DNA of 64,000 nt. Origin: CAYMZZ01 sp047600605 (GTDB lineage Bacteria > Bacteroidota > Bacteroidia > Chitinophagales > Chitinophagaceae). Of the stretch, positions 36,609 to 45,634 are shown piece by piece; the stretch's first letter is position 1; every line of letters begins with the position of its first letter. The notes beneath the pieces were generated by a model, which saw nothing but the letters and a program-made list of their open reading frames with translations, ran no database searches and had not been told where the DNA came from. The stretch spans positions 806,001 to 870,000 of the forward strand of contig JASGKK010000003.1 of the NCBI GenBank assembly GCA_047600605.1, in the 5' to 3' direction. Made by a program: the position numbers and the translations under genes.

Positions 36609-36662
36609 AGTTTGATGCTTAAGGAGCCGCTAAGTTAGGGAGCTTGTTTGTAACTTAACGGG

Positions 36663-39248
36663 ATGAGAAAATGGTTCCTGATCGCCTTTCTTCCCCTGCT
36701 TGCCTTTTTGCCGGGTCCGGAGAGCAACCGCTGGATACGGATCAATCAACTGGGATATACAACGGCCGGACCAAAGGTCGCTGTATGGTGCAGCAAAGAA
36801 GCAGCAGATCTGTCGCGCTGGCAACTGATAGATGCCCGCACGCGAAAGATAGCTACATCGGGTATGGCCGGTAAAGCCTATGGTGCTTATGGACCCTTTG
36901 CATCTTCCTACCGGCTAGACTTTTCGCGGTTCAATAAGCCAGGCCGCTACTATCTGCAGGCCGGAGGGGCCCGCTCGCCTGAATTTAATATCAGCGATAC
37001 CGTATATAATGGTACGGCTGATTTTTGTCTGCGCTACATGCGTCAGCAGCGTACCGGGTTTAATCCATTTTTGAAAGACAGTTGTCATACACACGATGGC
37101 TATGTATTGTATGGCCAGCAGGCAGGCATTCCCGACAGCAACTATGTGGATGTGGTAGGCGGCTGGCACGATGCCAGCGATTACCTGCAATACAGCACTA
37201 CCTCGGCCAATGCCACTTATCACCTGTTGATGGCTTATCGTGATTTTCCAGGCGTATTTACTGATCAGCACCTGGCCAATGGACTGACAGGCGGCAATGG
37301 ACAGCCCGATGTGCTGGACGAAGCTCGCTGGGGGCTTCAATGGCTCATGAAGATGAATCCCACACCCGGGCAACTGTTTAACCAGATAGGCGATGACCGC
37401 GATCATATCAATATGCGCATCCCGCGGCAGGATACACAATATGGCAGGGGCATGCAACGGCCCGTTTATTTTGTAAGCGGTGAGCCGCAGCAGCGGGGAA
37501 AATTCATGAACAATACCACTGGTACTTCTTCGACGGCAGCTAAATTTTCGAGTGTCTATGCGCTGGCCCATACTTTATATGAAACAGATCCGCTGTTCAG
37601 GCGTACTGATCCGGTAAAAGGGTACTATGACCGGGCATTCAATGCATATCATTTTGCACAGCGTAAGCCTGGCGTGACCCAAACTGCTTCTGTCAAATCG
37701 CCCTATATCTATGCAGAAGATAATTGGGTGGATGATATGGAACTGGCAGCTGCCGCCATTCACCAGATGCTGCGTGTAACACCCGGTGCAGGCGATCGGG
37801 GATATTATTTAAATAATGCACTGGAGTATGCCGGTAAAGAGCCTGTGACTCCCTGGCTTGGAAAAGATACGGCCAAACATTATCAATGGTATCCGTTTAT
37901 CAACCTGGGGCACTATGAGGTATCAAAGTTGTTGACTAAAGCATCGGCCAGTGCGGCCAGGATTACTATAGAGGGCCGCGAAAATAAAGAGGCAACTGTA
38001 TTATCCTTTTACCGAAAAGGAATTGAAGCCGTTTGGAAAAAAGCGAAAGGGAATGCTTTTTTCCGGGGTATTCCCTTCATCTGGTGCAGCAACAATCTTA
38101 CTGTTGCCTTTGCCATGCAATGCCGCTGGTATCGCCAGCTCACAGGCGACACAACTTTTCTGCAACTTGAGCAGGCCTGTATCGATTGGCTGTTTGGGTG
38201 CAACCCGTGGGGCACCAGCATGGTATATGGCCTGCCATCGTGGGGAGACACACCGGTAGACCCGCATTCCGCCTTTACACACCTGGGAAAATATCCGATT
38301 GACGGCGGATTGGTTGACGGTCCTGTATATACAAGCATTTACAGGAGCCTGATAGGAATTCAGCTCAATGATCCCGATGAATATGCCGCATTTCAGAGTG
38401 ATCTGGCCGTTTACCATGATGACTACGGTGACTATAGCACCAATGAGCCAACCATGGATGGCACAGCTTCGCTTATTTACCTGCTGGCATCGATGCAGGC
38501 AGAAGCGTCGGGTAATGTAACCGGGGTACTACCGTATCTGAAAGACAGAGGAGCTATTGTGCGTGGCGACACTATACAGAAGCAGCTGGCCCTGGTATTT
38601 ACCGGCGACGAGTTTGGTGATGGATTGATGAGTATCCGCAAAACATTGAAACAACATCAGGCAAAAGCCTCTTTTTTTCTGACAGGCCGTTTTTACAGAA
38701 ACCCACAGTGGGTACCGGGTATACAGGCTTTGCAAAAAGATGGCCATTACCTCGGCGCACATGGCAATGACCATTTATTGTACTGCGACTGGACGAAAAG
38801 AGATAGCCTGCTGATTGACCGTCACCGGTTTGATACTGATCTGGAAGCCAATTATGCGGCCATGTCTCAGTTGGGTATTAAGCAGCAATCGGCTTCATTA
38901 TTCCTGCCTCCATACGAATGGTACAACGATACCATTGCAGCCTGGACATATGACCGGGGACTGCAACTGATCAACTATACGCCGGGTACCAGGAGTCATG
39001 CCGACTATACATGGCCCGGGCTGCCGGGCTACCGCAGTAATGAAGAAATATATCAGTCCATAGTTCAATATGAAAACAGCAGGCCCGCAGGGCTTAATGG
39101 CTTTATTTTACTGCTGCATGTGGGTACTGATACCCGGCGCCAGCCTCCTTTTTACCAGGAATTGCCCCGGCTGCTCAATTATCTCAGAGACAGGGGTTAC
39201 CGCTTGCGGCGGGTTGATGAATTATTAACAACAACATCACGCACCTGA
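36663..39248 (+). CDS. GH9 glycoside hydrolase fused to a CE4 polysaccharide-deacetylase-like domain
   Basis: This is an 861-residue exported enzyme. After a signal peptide comes an Ig-like CelD-N domain (about residues 25-110, IRINQLGYTTAGPKVAV) and a GH9 (alpha/alpha)6 catalytic domain (about 120-615). GH9 catalytic Asp170 and Asp173 lie in GGWHDASDY, and the acid Glu595 in NEPTMDGTA. Residues about 635-860 form a CE4 domain with His700 and His704 (HGNDH) as metal ligands, PPYEWYN, and LLLHVG with His819. The usual TFDDGP is TGDEFGDG (Asp649, Glu650), so the metal site is altered. GH9 enzymes cut beta-1,4-glucans or glucosaminides, and CE4 removes N- or O-acetyl groups. The fusion suggests an acetylated beta-glycan such as a chitin or chitosan type. 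Confidence 0.88.
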   Translation: MRKWFLIAFLPLLAFLPGPESNRWIRINQLGYTTAGPKVAVWCSKEAADLSRWQLIDARTRKIATSGMAGKAYGAYGPFASSYRLDFSRFNKPGRYYLQAGGARSPEFNISDTVYNGTADFCLRYMRQQRTGFNPFLKDSCHTHDGYVLYGQQAGIPDSNYVDVVGGWHDASDYLQYSTTSANATYHLLMAYRDFPGVFTDQHLANGLTGGNGQPDVLDEARWGLQWLMKMNPTPGQLFNQIGDDRDHINMRIPRQDTQYGRGMQRPVYFVSGEPQQRGKFMNNTTGTSSTAAKFSSVYALAHTLYETDPLFRRTDPVKGYYDRAFNAYHFAQRKPGVTQTASVKSPYIYAEDNWVDDMELAAAAIHQMLRVTPGAGDRGYYLNNALEYAGKEPVTPWLGKDTAKHYQWYPFINLGHYEVSKLLTKASASAARITIEGRENKEATVLSFYRKGIEAVWKKAKGNAFFRGIPFIWCSNNLTVAFAMQCRWYRQLTGDTTFLQLEQACIDWLFGCNPWGTSMVYGLPSWGDTPVDPHSAFTHLGKYPIDGGLVDGPVYTSIYRSLIGIQLNDPDEYAAFQSDLAVYHDDYGDYSTNEPTMDGTASLIYLLASMQAEASGNVTGVLPYLKDRGAIVRGDTIQKQLALVFTGDEFGDGLMSIRKTLKQHQAKASFFLTGRFYRNPQWVPGIQALQKDGHYLGAHGNDHLLYCDWTKRDSLLIDRHRFDTDLEANYAAMSQLGIKQQSASLFLPPYEWYNDTIAAWTYDRGLQLINYTPGTRSHADYTWPGLPGYRSNEEIYQSIVQYENSRPAGLNGFILLLHVGTDTRRQPPFYQELPRLLNYLRDRGYRLRRVDELLTTTSRT

Positions 39249-39285
39249 TACTGGTCAGGTGCGCGTCAAACTCCGTTGCCTTTAT

Positions 39286-39293
39286 TATCTTTG
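39286..39293 (+). promoter_or_regulatory. -7 box five bases before the fatty-acid hydroxylase ATG
   Basis: TATCTTTG matches TAnnTTTG exactly, and the A of the ATG is at 39298. Transcription would start at or next to the start codon. Confidence 0.5.
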
Positions 39294-39297
39294 TGCC

Positions 39298-39966
39298 ATG
39301 CAGTTTGATAAAATTCATAATAAGGGACAGGCCCGTCTTTTTAAGAATGACTACCTGGAGATGCTGACCAAAACGCATCCCCTGGTTATCTGGGGTATGT
39401 ATATACCAGTCATTGTATACATGCTCTATTACAGCAATACGCGTCTTGCGTTTCCCGGACTTACCGTAATCCTGATCTTTTTGGGAGGTATGTTTTTCTG
39501 GAGCCTTTTTGAATACTTTGCTCACCGTTTTCTTTTTCACTGGGTGGCAGATAGTCAACGGGCCAAAAAATTTGTGTACACATTGCATGGCAATCACCAC
39601 CATTATCCGCGCGATAAGCAGCGCCTGTTTATGCCTCCGGTACCCAGTATTATCATTGCTTCGGCCCTGTTTGGTATCATGTACCTGCTGATGCGCCAGT
39701 ATGCATTCATGTTTTTTCCCGGGTTTATTTTAGGCTACCTGATGTATGGTACTATGCATTACGCCATCCATGCCTGGAATCCTCCGTTCAAATGGATGAA
39801 ACCACTGTGGCGCAATCACCACCTGCACCACTATAAAAATGAGCACAATGGCTTTGGTGTAAGCTCCACTATCTGGGATCATGTGTTCGGAACCATGTTT
39901 GACCTCAAGAAAGAAAAAGAAGATAAGGAAAAGGTGAAGGAGCTGATGTTTGACAGGAACAAATAA
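39298..39966 (+). CDS. Fatty-acid hydroxylase/sterol desaturase-family protein
   Basis: This is a 222-residue integral membrane di-iron enzyme. Its histidine boxes are HRFLFH, HGNHHHYPRD, HYAIH and HHLHHYKNEHNGFG, matching fatty-acid 2-hydroxylases. Four hydrophobic segments surround them. Bacteroidota make sphingolipids with hydroxylated acyl chains, which is a plausible role by inference. ATG 39298 starts MQFDKIHNKGQARLF; the longer frame overlaps the promoter. Confidence 0.88.
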   Translation: MQFDKIHNKGQARLFKNDYLEMLTKTHPLVIWGMYIPVIVYMLYYSNTRLAFPGLTVILIFLGGMFFWSLFEYFAHRFLFHWVADSQRAKKFVYTLHGNHHHYPRDKQRLFMPPVPSIIIASALFGIMYLLMRQYAFMFFPGFILGYLMYGTMHYAIHAWNPPFKWMKPLWRNHHLHHYKNEHNGFGVSSTIWDHVFGTMFDLKKEKEDKEKVKELMFDRNK

Positions 39967-39968
39967 GC

Positions 39969-40280
39969 TCACCACTTATCATTTTCATCAATATTTTCAT
40001 CCCGGCGGAATTCCTGCCGGGTTTTTATTTTCTGCCATTGCCGTTCGATGATAAGATTGGCAATAAGGGTGGCTGCATCTGTATCCGGCTCACTCTGCAG
40101 CATATACCGCAAGCGCGCTTCACTTACATCTATGCGGTAAAGAATACCCATAAGTCTGTCAAAGTCGTGTTGCAGCATATGATTGATATGCGCTACGAGC
40201 TCTGCATACAGCTTTGTCAGATCTGTTGGTTCCAGCAACAACTCTCTGGCGGCGGATACCAACGCCTCTTGCCGATCCAT
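39969..40280 (-). CDS. Small hypothetical protein
   Basis: This is a 103-residue, mostly helical cytoplasmic protein (LYAELVAHINHMLQHDFDRL) with a charged C-terminus. No domain is recognised. It is convergent with the hydroxylase gene, with two bases between them. Its length, start and lack of an alternative frame support a real gene. Confidence 0.65.
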   Translation of the reverse strand: MDRQEALVSAARELLLEPTDLTKLYAELVAHINHMLQHDFDRLMGILYRIDVSEARLRYMLQSEPDTDAATLIANLIIERQWQKIKTRQEFRRDENIDENDKW

Positions 40281-40351
40281 AATTGCTTTTTTGAAATGTA
40301 AAGCTAATCAGAATCGGCAAAGAGGGACGTTACATGAGACCGGAAAAATAA

Positions 40352-40367
40352 AACTAAATTTTTAGTT
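40352..40367. promoter_or_regulatory. 7-2-7 palindrome upstream of the outer-membrane protein gene
   Basis: AACTAAA-TT-TTTAGTT is a perfect palindrome between divergent genes, 64 bp before the ATG at 40431 and upstream of a -7-like TATCCTTG (40398-40405). It is operator-like; the regulator is unknown. Confidence 0.45.
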
Positions 40368-40430
40368 AAAGAAACATTTTTTTCTACGATTGTTTCGTAT
40401 CCTTGTTGAAATAATAGCCAAATAACAGCC

Positions 40431-43206
40431 ATGAGAAAACTTACAGTTCTTTCTTTTCTTTTTTTTAGTTCTTTAATAACGGCAGTAGCACAGAAAGGCC
40501 AGGTATCAGGATCATTGACCGATAGTGCAGGTAAAAAATTGAATACCTTATGCCACTGTTACCGTATTTGAAGCAGCAGACACCAGTATCGTTACTTATC
40601 GCTTAAGCGATGACCAGGGCAAATTTAAAGTGCCCGGGCTACCAGTAAACCGCCCCCTGCGGGTGGTGATTACAGCAACAGGTTATGAAGTATGGAGAAA
40701 GGAGTTTACGTTGCCCACTGACTCTGCTCAGCTCAACCTGGGTCAGCTGCGTATGAATATACAACTGAAAGAACTCGATGAGGTACTGGTTATAGCCGAA
40801 CGCCCGCCAGTTGTATTCCGCAAAGACACGATTGAATTTAATGCCAATGCCTTTAAGACTCTGCCTACCGCACTGGTAGAAGACCTGCTGCGCAAATTTC
40901 CGGGTGTGGAAGTAGATGCCGATGGCAATATTACTGTGAATGGCCGCAAGGCCAACCGCATGCTGGTAGACAGCAAGGAATTTTTTGGAACAGATCCGAA
41001 GGTCGCATCACGCAATCTACCTGCTAATATCATCGACAAGGTGCAGATCACCGACGACAAAGAGCAGATGGATCGCAACCCCGATCTTCCCTTGTCTGAA
41101 ACGGGTGTGGTGATCAACCTCAAACTCAAAAAGAGTATCAAGAAAGGCATGTTCGGAAAGCTGTATGGTGGTGCCGGTACAGACAGCCGATATGAAACCG
41201 GTGGTATCATTAATATGTTTCGCGACACCCTGCAGGTAAGCCTCCTTGGCTTTACCAATAACATTAACCGTACGGCATTCAGTATTGATGATGTAATGCG
41301 GATAGGAGGATTTAGCCGCATGGGTATCAATAGTATGAGTATAAGCAGCGATGGCGGTTTTTCCTTTAATGATATAAATTTTGGGGGCATGGGTCAGGGC
41401 ATCAGCAAAGCGTTGGGCGCCGGTGTAAATGCCAATACCGTTTTCAAAGGCGGTTCAACCATGGGCCTTCAGTATTTTTATGGGCAGAACAATAACCGGG
41501 TAGGTCAGAAAACAAATATTGATCAGTTTTTTGGCGATACAACCCTCAATATATTTACCAATGCAACTGGCTCTACACGAGACTACTCGCATCGAATAGC
41601 AGGATCACTGAAATGGATCATTGATTCGCTGAGCGATCTTACATTCCGGCCTTCGCTCCTGCTGACAGATTCCCGCAGTGATCGGATACAAACTTCGGTA
41701 TCCGGATCCAATTTTGAACCTCAGCTCAACGAAAGCGGCAATGTACAACGTGCCAGGATTGATGCTACTTCCTATACACAGGAGCTGGGATATAGCCGCC
41801 GGTTCAAAAAGAAAGGCCGTACTCTTTTTGCCAATCTCAATCTTAGCCTTGCCAGCAATGATGGCAATCAGTATAACGAGGCCGAAAATATTTTTTATAA
41901 AATACCCAGTACGACTATTCTTAACCAGCTTCGTAACCAGGACCAGGTAACCAATAGTGGCCGGCTTTTTATCAGCTATTCCGAGCCGCTTAGTAAACTA
42001 CTGACGCTGAATATTTATGAATCAGTTGAAATGTTCAAAAATAAAGAGGCGATCACTACCTATGATTTTGACACGCAAACGGGAGACTACACAAACGTCA
42101 ACCAGGATTTTACTAACAGCATTGATCGCAGCGGCATACGTACGTATACCACAGTGGGCCTCAACATGCGGCATAAACAGTTGTCAATTACCCCACAGCT
42201 GAGTTTCAGAGTGCTGAATATCCGTAACCGCTTCATGAAAAACAATCCGATCGATCAAAACTTTGTTAACCTGTTCCCTTCGCTGGTTGTACGTTTTCGT
42301 AGTTTAAACCTCAACTATGGTATGCAGCTAAGCGAGCCCAATGCAACCGACCTGCAGCCGGTTACCAATAATACCAACCCGCTTTATATAACGCTGGGCA
42401 ATCCTGCTCTTAAGCCGGCTATTTCACATAACTTCAGTATCGGCTCTTTTAAATACATTGTAAAAAGCGGGCTTAACTATAATATCAATGTTAATGGCAT
42501 GGTGCAGCGAAATTCGATTGTGCGTGCACGACTGATTGATGAAAATGGTGTACAGACTTCTGTACCTGTGAATGTAAATGGTGTGTGGCGTACCACATTC
42601 TCGGCTAGTGTGCGAAAGCAATATAAATTCAGTCAGCTATGGAAGTTTTCGATTGGAGCCAACACATATACTACATTAAACAATACGCAGCTGATCCTGA
42701 ATAATCGCCAGACTGCCGTACGCAACTGGAATGTGAGCCCGGGACTGAACTGGTCGTTTAACTGGGCTGATAAAATTGAGTTTAATCAGCGCTACAGCCC
42801 TTCGTGGACAAAGAATACTTACGAAGACAAGCTTTATACCGGCGTATCTGTATGGCGCCATACGGCTTCCACAGAGTTTGTGGTACGTTTGCCCAAACAC
42901 TGGGTATGGGAAAGTACAATCAACTATGTGTATAATCCGCAGGTAGCCCCGGGTATCCAAAAATCGGTATGGCTGTGGAATGCAGGTGTGAACTATCTCT
43001 TCCTCAAAGATGATCGCGGCCAGATCAAATTGTCTGTATATGACCTGCTTGATCAGAACACCAATGTATTCAGAACAGTGCGGGAAAATTATGTACAGGA
43101 CCAGGAGACGGTTATTCTGCAACGCTACTTCCTGCTTACGTTTACCTATAATATCAGAAACTTTGGAGCTAAGGTGGGTGGGAGTAACAGGTTGTTGATG
43201 TTCTGA
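40431..43206 (+). CDS. TonB-dependent-receptor-like outer-membrane protein, frameshifted near the N-terminus
   Basis: An ATG at 40431 opens a signal peptide (MRKLTVLSFLFFSSLITAVA) and a carboxypeptidase-regulatory-like start (GQVSGSLTDSAGKKL), but this frame meets TGA at 40569-40571. The +1 frame carries on without stops as IPYATVTVFEAADTSIV to 43206. Removing one A at 40542-40543 joins the two frames into 924 residues with no stop. The rest is a plug domain (PGVEVDADGNITVNGRKANR) and an OMP_b-brl_3 barrel. Read as is, only a start inside the domain could make protein from 40630. It is either a recent mutation or a sequencing error. The plug-barrel class takes up large substrates or acts as a signalling receptor. 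Confidence 0.85.
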
Positions 43207-43218
43207 TCAAGGTATAAC

Positions 43219-43298
43219 GTTTAAAAGTATAAAGGTTTAAAGGTAAACGGCTAAAGGATAATGGAATTTTATACCCTTATACCTTTATACTTTTAAAC
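43219..43298. repeat. Octamer-based inverted repeat, copy A
   Basis: Arms at 43219-43236 and 43281-43298 are perfect 18-bp inverted copies (GTTTAAAAGTATAAAGGT). They are made of RGTWTAAA octamers and lie between convergent stop codons. Confidence 0.85.
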
Positions 43299-43303
43299 AG
43301 TAT

Positions 43304-44080
43304 CTAATGTTTTTCCGACACTCCCATTGCGAATAATGCGAAATCGTACTTCACCGGATCTTTTTTATCAAATTTCCGGAGGGCGGTGGTAAGCTCAATG
43401 GCTGCGATCCAATCTGTCTGAGCACGTTTAAGCAATTGCAATCCACGTGCTACGCGTGCCACATGCAGGTCAATGGGACAGATGAGTTGTGAAGGATCAA
43501 TGCCGGTCCACAGACCGAAATCAACGCCATGATCATCGCGCCGTACCATCCAGCGCAGAAACATATTCAGTCGCTTGCAGGTAGAGCCGCGTGCCGGTGA
43601 AGCGATATGCTTGCGTGTGCGCTCAGGCGCATCTTCGAGCGAAAAAAAATACTGATGAAAACCGGTAAGCATTTCTTCTACTGAACTGCCATGGCGGGTA
43701 AATGCCGATTGCAGGCTTTCTTCCTGTTGATAATGGTGATGAAGAAACTGAATAAAATAAAGCAGGTCGGTGGCATTGAAAGTACGGTGTTTGAATGCCA
43801 GCAGGCGGCGAAGCTGATCGGGTTCGTGCTGCAGGCAAAACAGGTAAGGCTCATTATCCATCAGCGCCATCAGTTCACGCGATTTCTGGATGATAGTTGT
43901 ACGATTGCCCCAGGCGAAAATGGAGGCAAAGAAACCGGCGATTTCAATATCCTGCAGACGCGTAAACTGGTGCGGAACACAAATTGGATCGCTCTTAATA
44001 AAAAAAGGTTGATTATAGGTATCAACCTTTTTATCAAGAAATTTTTTAAGAGATGCGGCGGCCATGCCGCAAAAATACAT
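43304..44080 (-). CDS. TIGR02757-family protein
   Basis: This is a 258-residue protein that fits the TIGR02757 family, a DNA-glycosylase-related helical protein conserved in Bacteroidota. It has HQFTRLQDIEIAGFFASIFAWG, given here in part as DIEIAGFFASIFAWGNR, and PIDLHVARVARGL in the C-terminal half. The function is unconfirmed. The start may be ATG 44080 or ATG 44065, five codons later. Confidence 0.88.
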   Translation of the reverse strand: MYFCGMAAASLKKFLDKKVDTYNQPFFIKSDPICVPHQFTRLQDIEIAGFFASIFAWGNRTTIIQKSRELMALMDNEPYLFCLQHEPDQLRRLLAFKHRTFNATDLLYFIQFLHHHYQQEESLQSAFTRHGSSVEEMLTGFHQYFFSLEDAPERTRKHIASPARGSTCKRLNMFLRWMVRRDDHGVDFGLWTGIDPSQLICPIDLHVARVARGLQLLKRAQTDWIAAIELTTALRKFDKKDPVKYDFALFAMGVSEKH

Positions 44081-44086
44081 AATGCA

Positions 44087-44233
44087 TCATAGTACTCTAT
44101 CGCCCCGTATCACCCGCAGCAGAATTGCCACAATAGCGAGTATGAGTAAAATATGGATGAGGCCTCCTGCAGAGAATACAAAAAAACCAAGCAACCAGCC
44201 TATGATCAGAATAAGTGCAATCAGATAAAGCAT
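44087..44233 (-). CDS. Lmo0937-family small membrane protein
   Basis: A 48-residue reading frame from ATG 44233 to TGA 44087-44089 encodes MLYLIALILIIGWLLGFF, then VFSAGGLIHILLILAIVAIL and a basic end (RVIRGDR). This matches the short Lmo0937 (DUF5670) family with two membrane helices and a central GGLIHILL. It sits just upstream of the TIGR02757 gene on the same strand. The role is unknown; related peptides are often stress-linked. Confidence 0.8.
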   Translation of the reverse strand: MLYLIALILIIGWLLGFFVFSAGGLIHILLILAIVAILLRVIRGDRVL

Positions 44234-44390
44234 AGATCGTCATTTTTGGGTCATGCAAAAGGGTTGTCATTAACTATTTTGCACATACGATGCCAAAAAC
44301 GAAACTCTGTCTACAAGCACTTTACGGCCAGCTCTTTATATTTATTTTGCCTGCACCGGCGGGGAAATAATACCTCACTGCCGGTATTGG

Positions 44391-45530
44391 TTATCCAATT
44401 GCCTGTTGCAGATCGGTAATCAGGTCATCGGCATCCTCAATACCCACACTCAGCCTGATCAGCGAATCAGTCAGTCCATTGCGCAGCCTTTCTTCGCGTG
44501 GTATACTGGCATGTGTCATAGAGGCGGGGTGATTGATAAGAGACTCCACACCACCCAGGCTTTCGGCCAGTGAAAAAATATGGGTCGATGACAGCACGCG
44601 ACGGGCTTCTTCCTGGCTGTCGTTCTTTAGCTCAAAACTGATCATGCCTCCAAAGTCGCGCATTTGACGACTGGCTACAGCATAACCGGGATGATCTTCA
44701 AATCCGGGCCAGTACACGCGTGCCACTTTCGGATGCTGACGCAGCCAGTGAGCGACCTTCCGTCCGTTTTCGCTATGCTGCCGCATGCGTACGCCCAGTG
44801 TTTTAATGCCGCGTAATACGAGGAAGCAATCCATTGGGCCGGGTACTGCACCACAACTTTTCTGAATAAAATATAACTGCTCGCGCAGAGCGGCATCATT
44901 CATGATCAGTGCACCCTGGATCACATCACTATGGCCACCCAGGTACTTGGTTGCCGAATGCATGACAATATCTGCCCCCAGATCAAGCGGGTTTTGCAGA
45001 TAAGGTGATGCAAAAGTATTGTCCACACATAACCATGCACCGGCGTTGTGGGCAATGGTAGCCGCCGCTGCAATATCCGTGATGTTCATCAGCGGATTAG
45101 TAGGTGTTTCGAGCCAGATAAGACGCGTGGCAGGTGTCACTGCATTACTGATATTCTCGGGATTAGTAGTATCGACATAGATAAAACGGATCCCAAATTT
45201 TTCAAATACTTTGGTAAACAGGCGATAGGTGCCTCCATACATATCAGAAGCGGCGATTACTTCATCGCCGGGATTAAGCAGTTTGATGACTGCATCTGTA
45301 GCAGCCACGCCGCTGCTGAAAGCCAGGCCATACCGGCCATTTTCAATAATAGCCAGCGCCTCTTCCAGCGCCTTGCGGGTTGGATTCTGACTGCGCGCAT
45401 ATTCAAAACCTTTATTTACACCAGGAGCTTCCTGTACATAGGTAGAAGTCTGGAAGATAGGAGTCATAATAGCGCCGGTAGAAGGGTCGGGCTCAGCACC
45501 GGCATGTATCAATTTTGTTGCAAGCTTCAT
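44391..45530 (-). CDS. Cystathionine gamma-synthase/lyase-type PLP enzyme
   Basis: This is a 379-residue Cys/Met-metabolism PLP-dependent enzyme. The N-terminus is KLIHAGAEPDPSTGAIMTPI, the SSGVAAT segment binds cofactor phosphate, and the catalytic Lys lies in MHSATKYLGGHSDV. SLAESLGGVESLINHPA completes the fold. Gamma-synthase (MetB) and gamma-lyase functions cannot be separated with certainty by eye. There is no neighbouring methionine gene to decide. A near-consensus -7 box lies upstream. Confidence 0.9.
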   Translation of the reverse strand: MKLATKLIHAGAEPDPSTGAIMTPIFQTSTYVQEAPGVNKGFEYARSQNPTRKALEEALAIIENGRYGLAFSSGVAATDAVIKLLNPGDEVIAASDMYGGTYRLFTKVFEKFGIRFIYVDTTNPENISNAVTPATRLIWLETPTNPLMNITDIAAAATIAHNAGAWLCVDNTFASPYLQNPLDLGADIVMHSATKYLGGHSDVIQGALIMNDAALREQLYFIQKSCGAVPGPMDCFLVLRGIKTLGVRMRQHSENGRKVAHWLRQHPKVARVYWPGFEDHPGYAVASRQMRDFGGMISFELKNDSQEEARRVLSSTHIFSLAESLGGVESLINHPASMTHASIPREERLRNGLTDSLIRLSVGIEDADDLITDLQQAIG

Positions 45531-45590
45531 GATAAGCTGGATTAAAATGGTTAAGTCCTGATAAGCTGCAAAGATGAGGAATAATACAGA

Positions 45591-45609
45591 AAGCCCGCAA
45601 AGCAGGCTT
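45591..45609 (-). terminator. Probable terminator after the serine hydrolase gene
   Basis: AAGCCCGC (45591-45598) pairs with GCAGGCTT (45602-45609) around a three-base loop with one G-T pair. On the minus strand a TTTCTG tract follows. It lies 26 bp past the hydrolase stop codon. Confidence 0.55.
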
Positions 45610-45634
45610 CCTGTATATTATTTTCTTTAGCTGA

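Noticed and set aside
39241..39262. GCACCTGA/TCAGGTGC hairpin at the GH9 stop codon
   Set aside because: The stem is good but no T tract follows; it could equally stabilise the mRNA, so it is not called a terminator.
40539..40571. Programmed frameshift at the A6 run
   Set aside because: A -1 slip at the A run leads to the wrong frame, and the needed +1 frame has a TGA right after the run, so programmed shifting there is unlikely.
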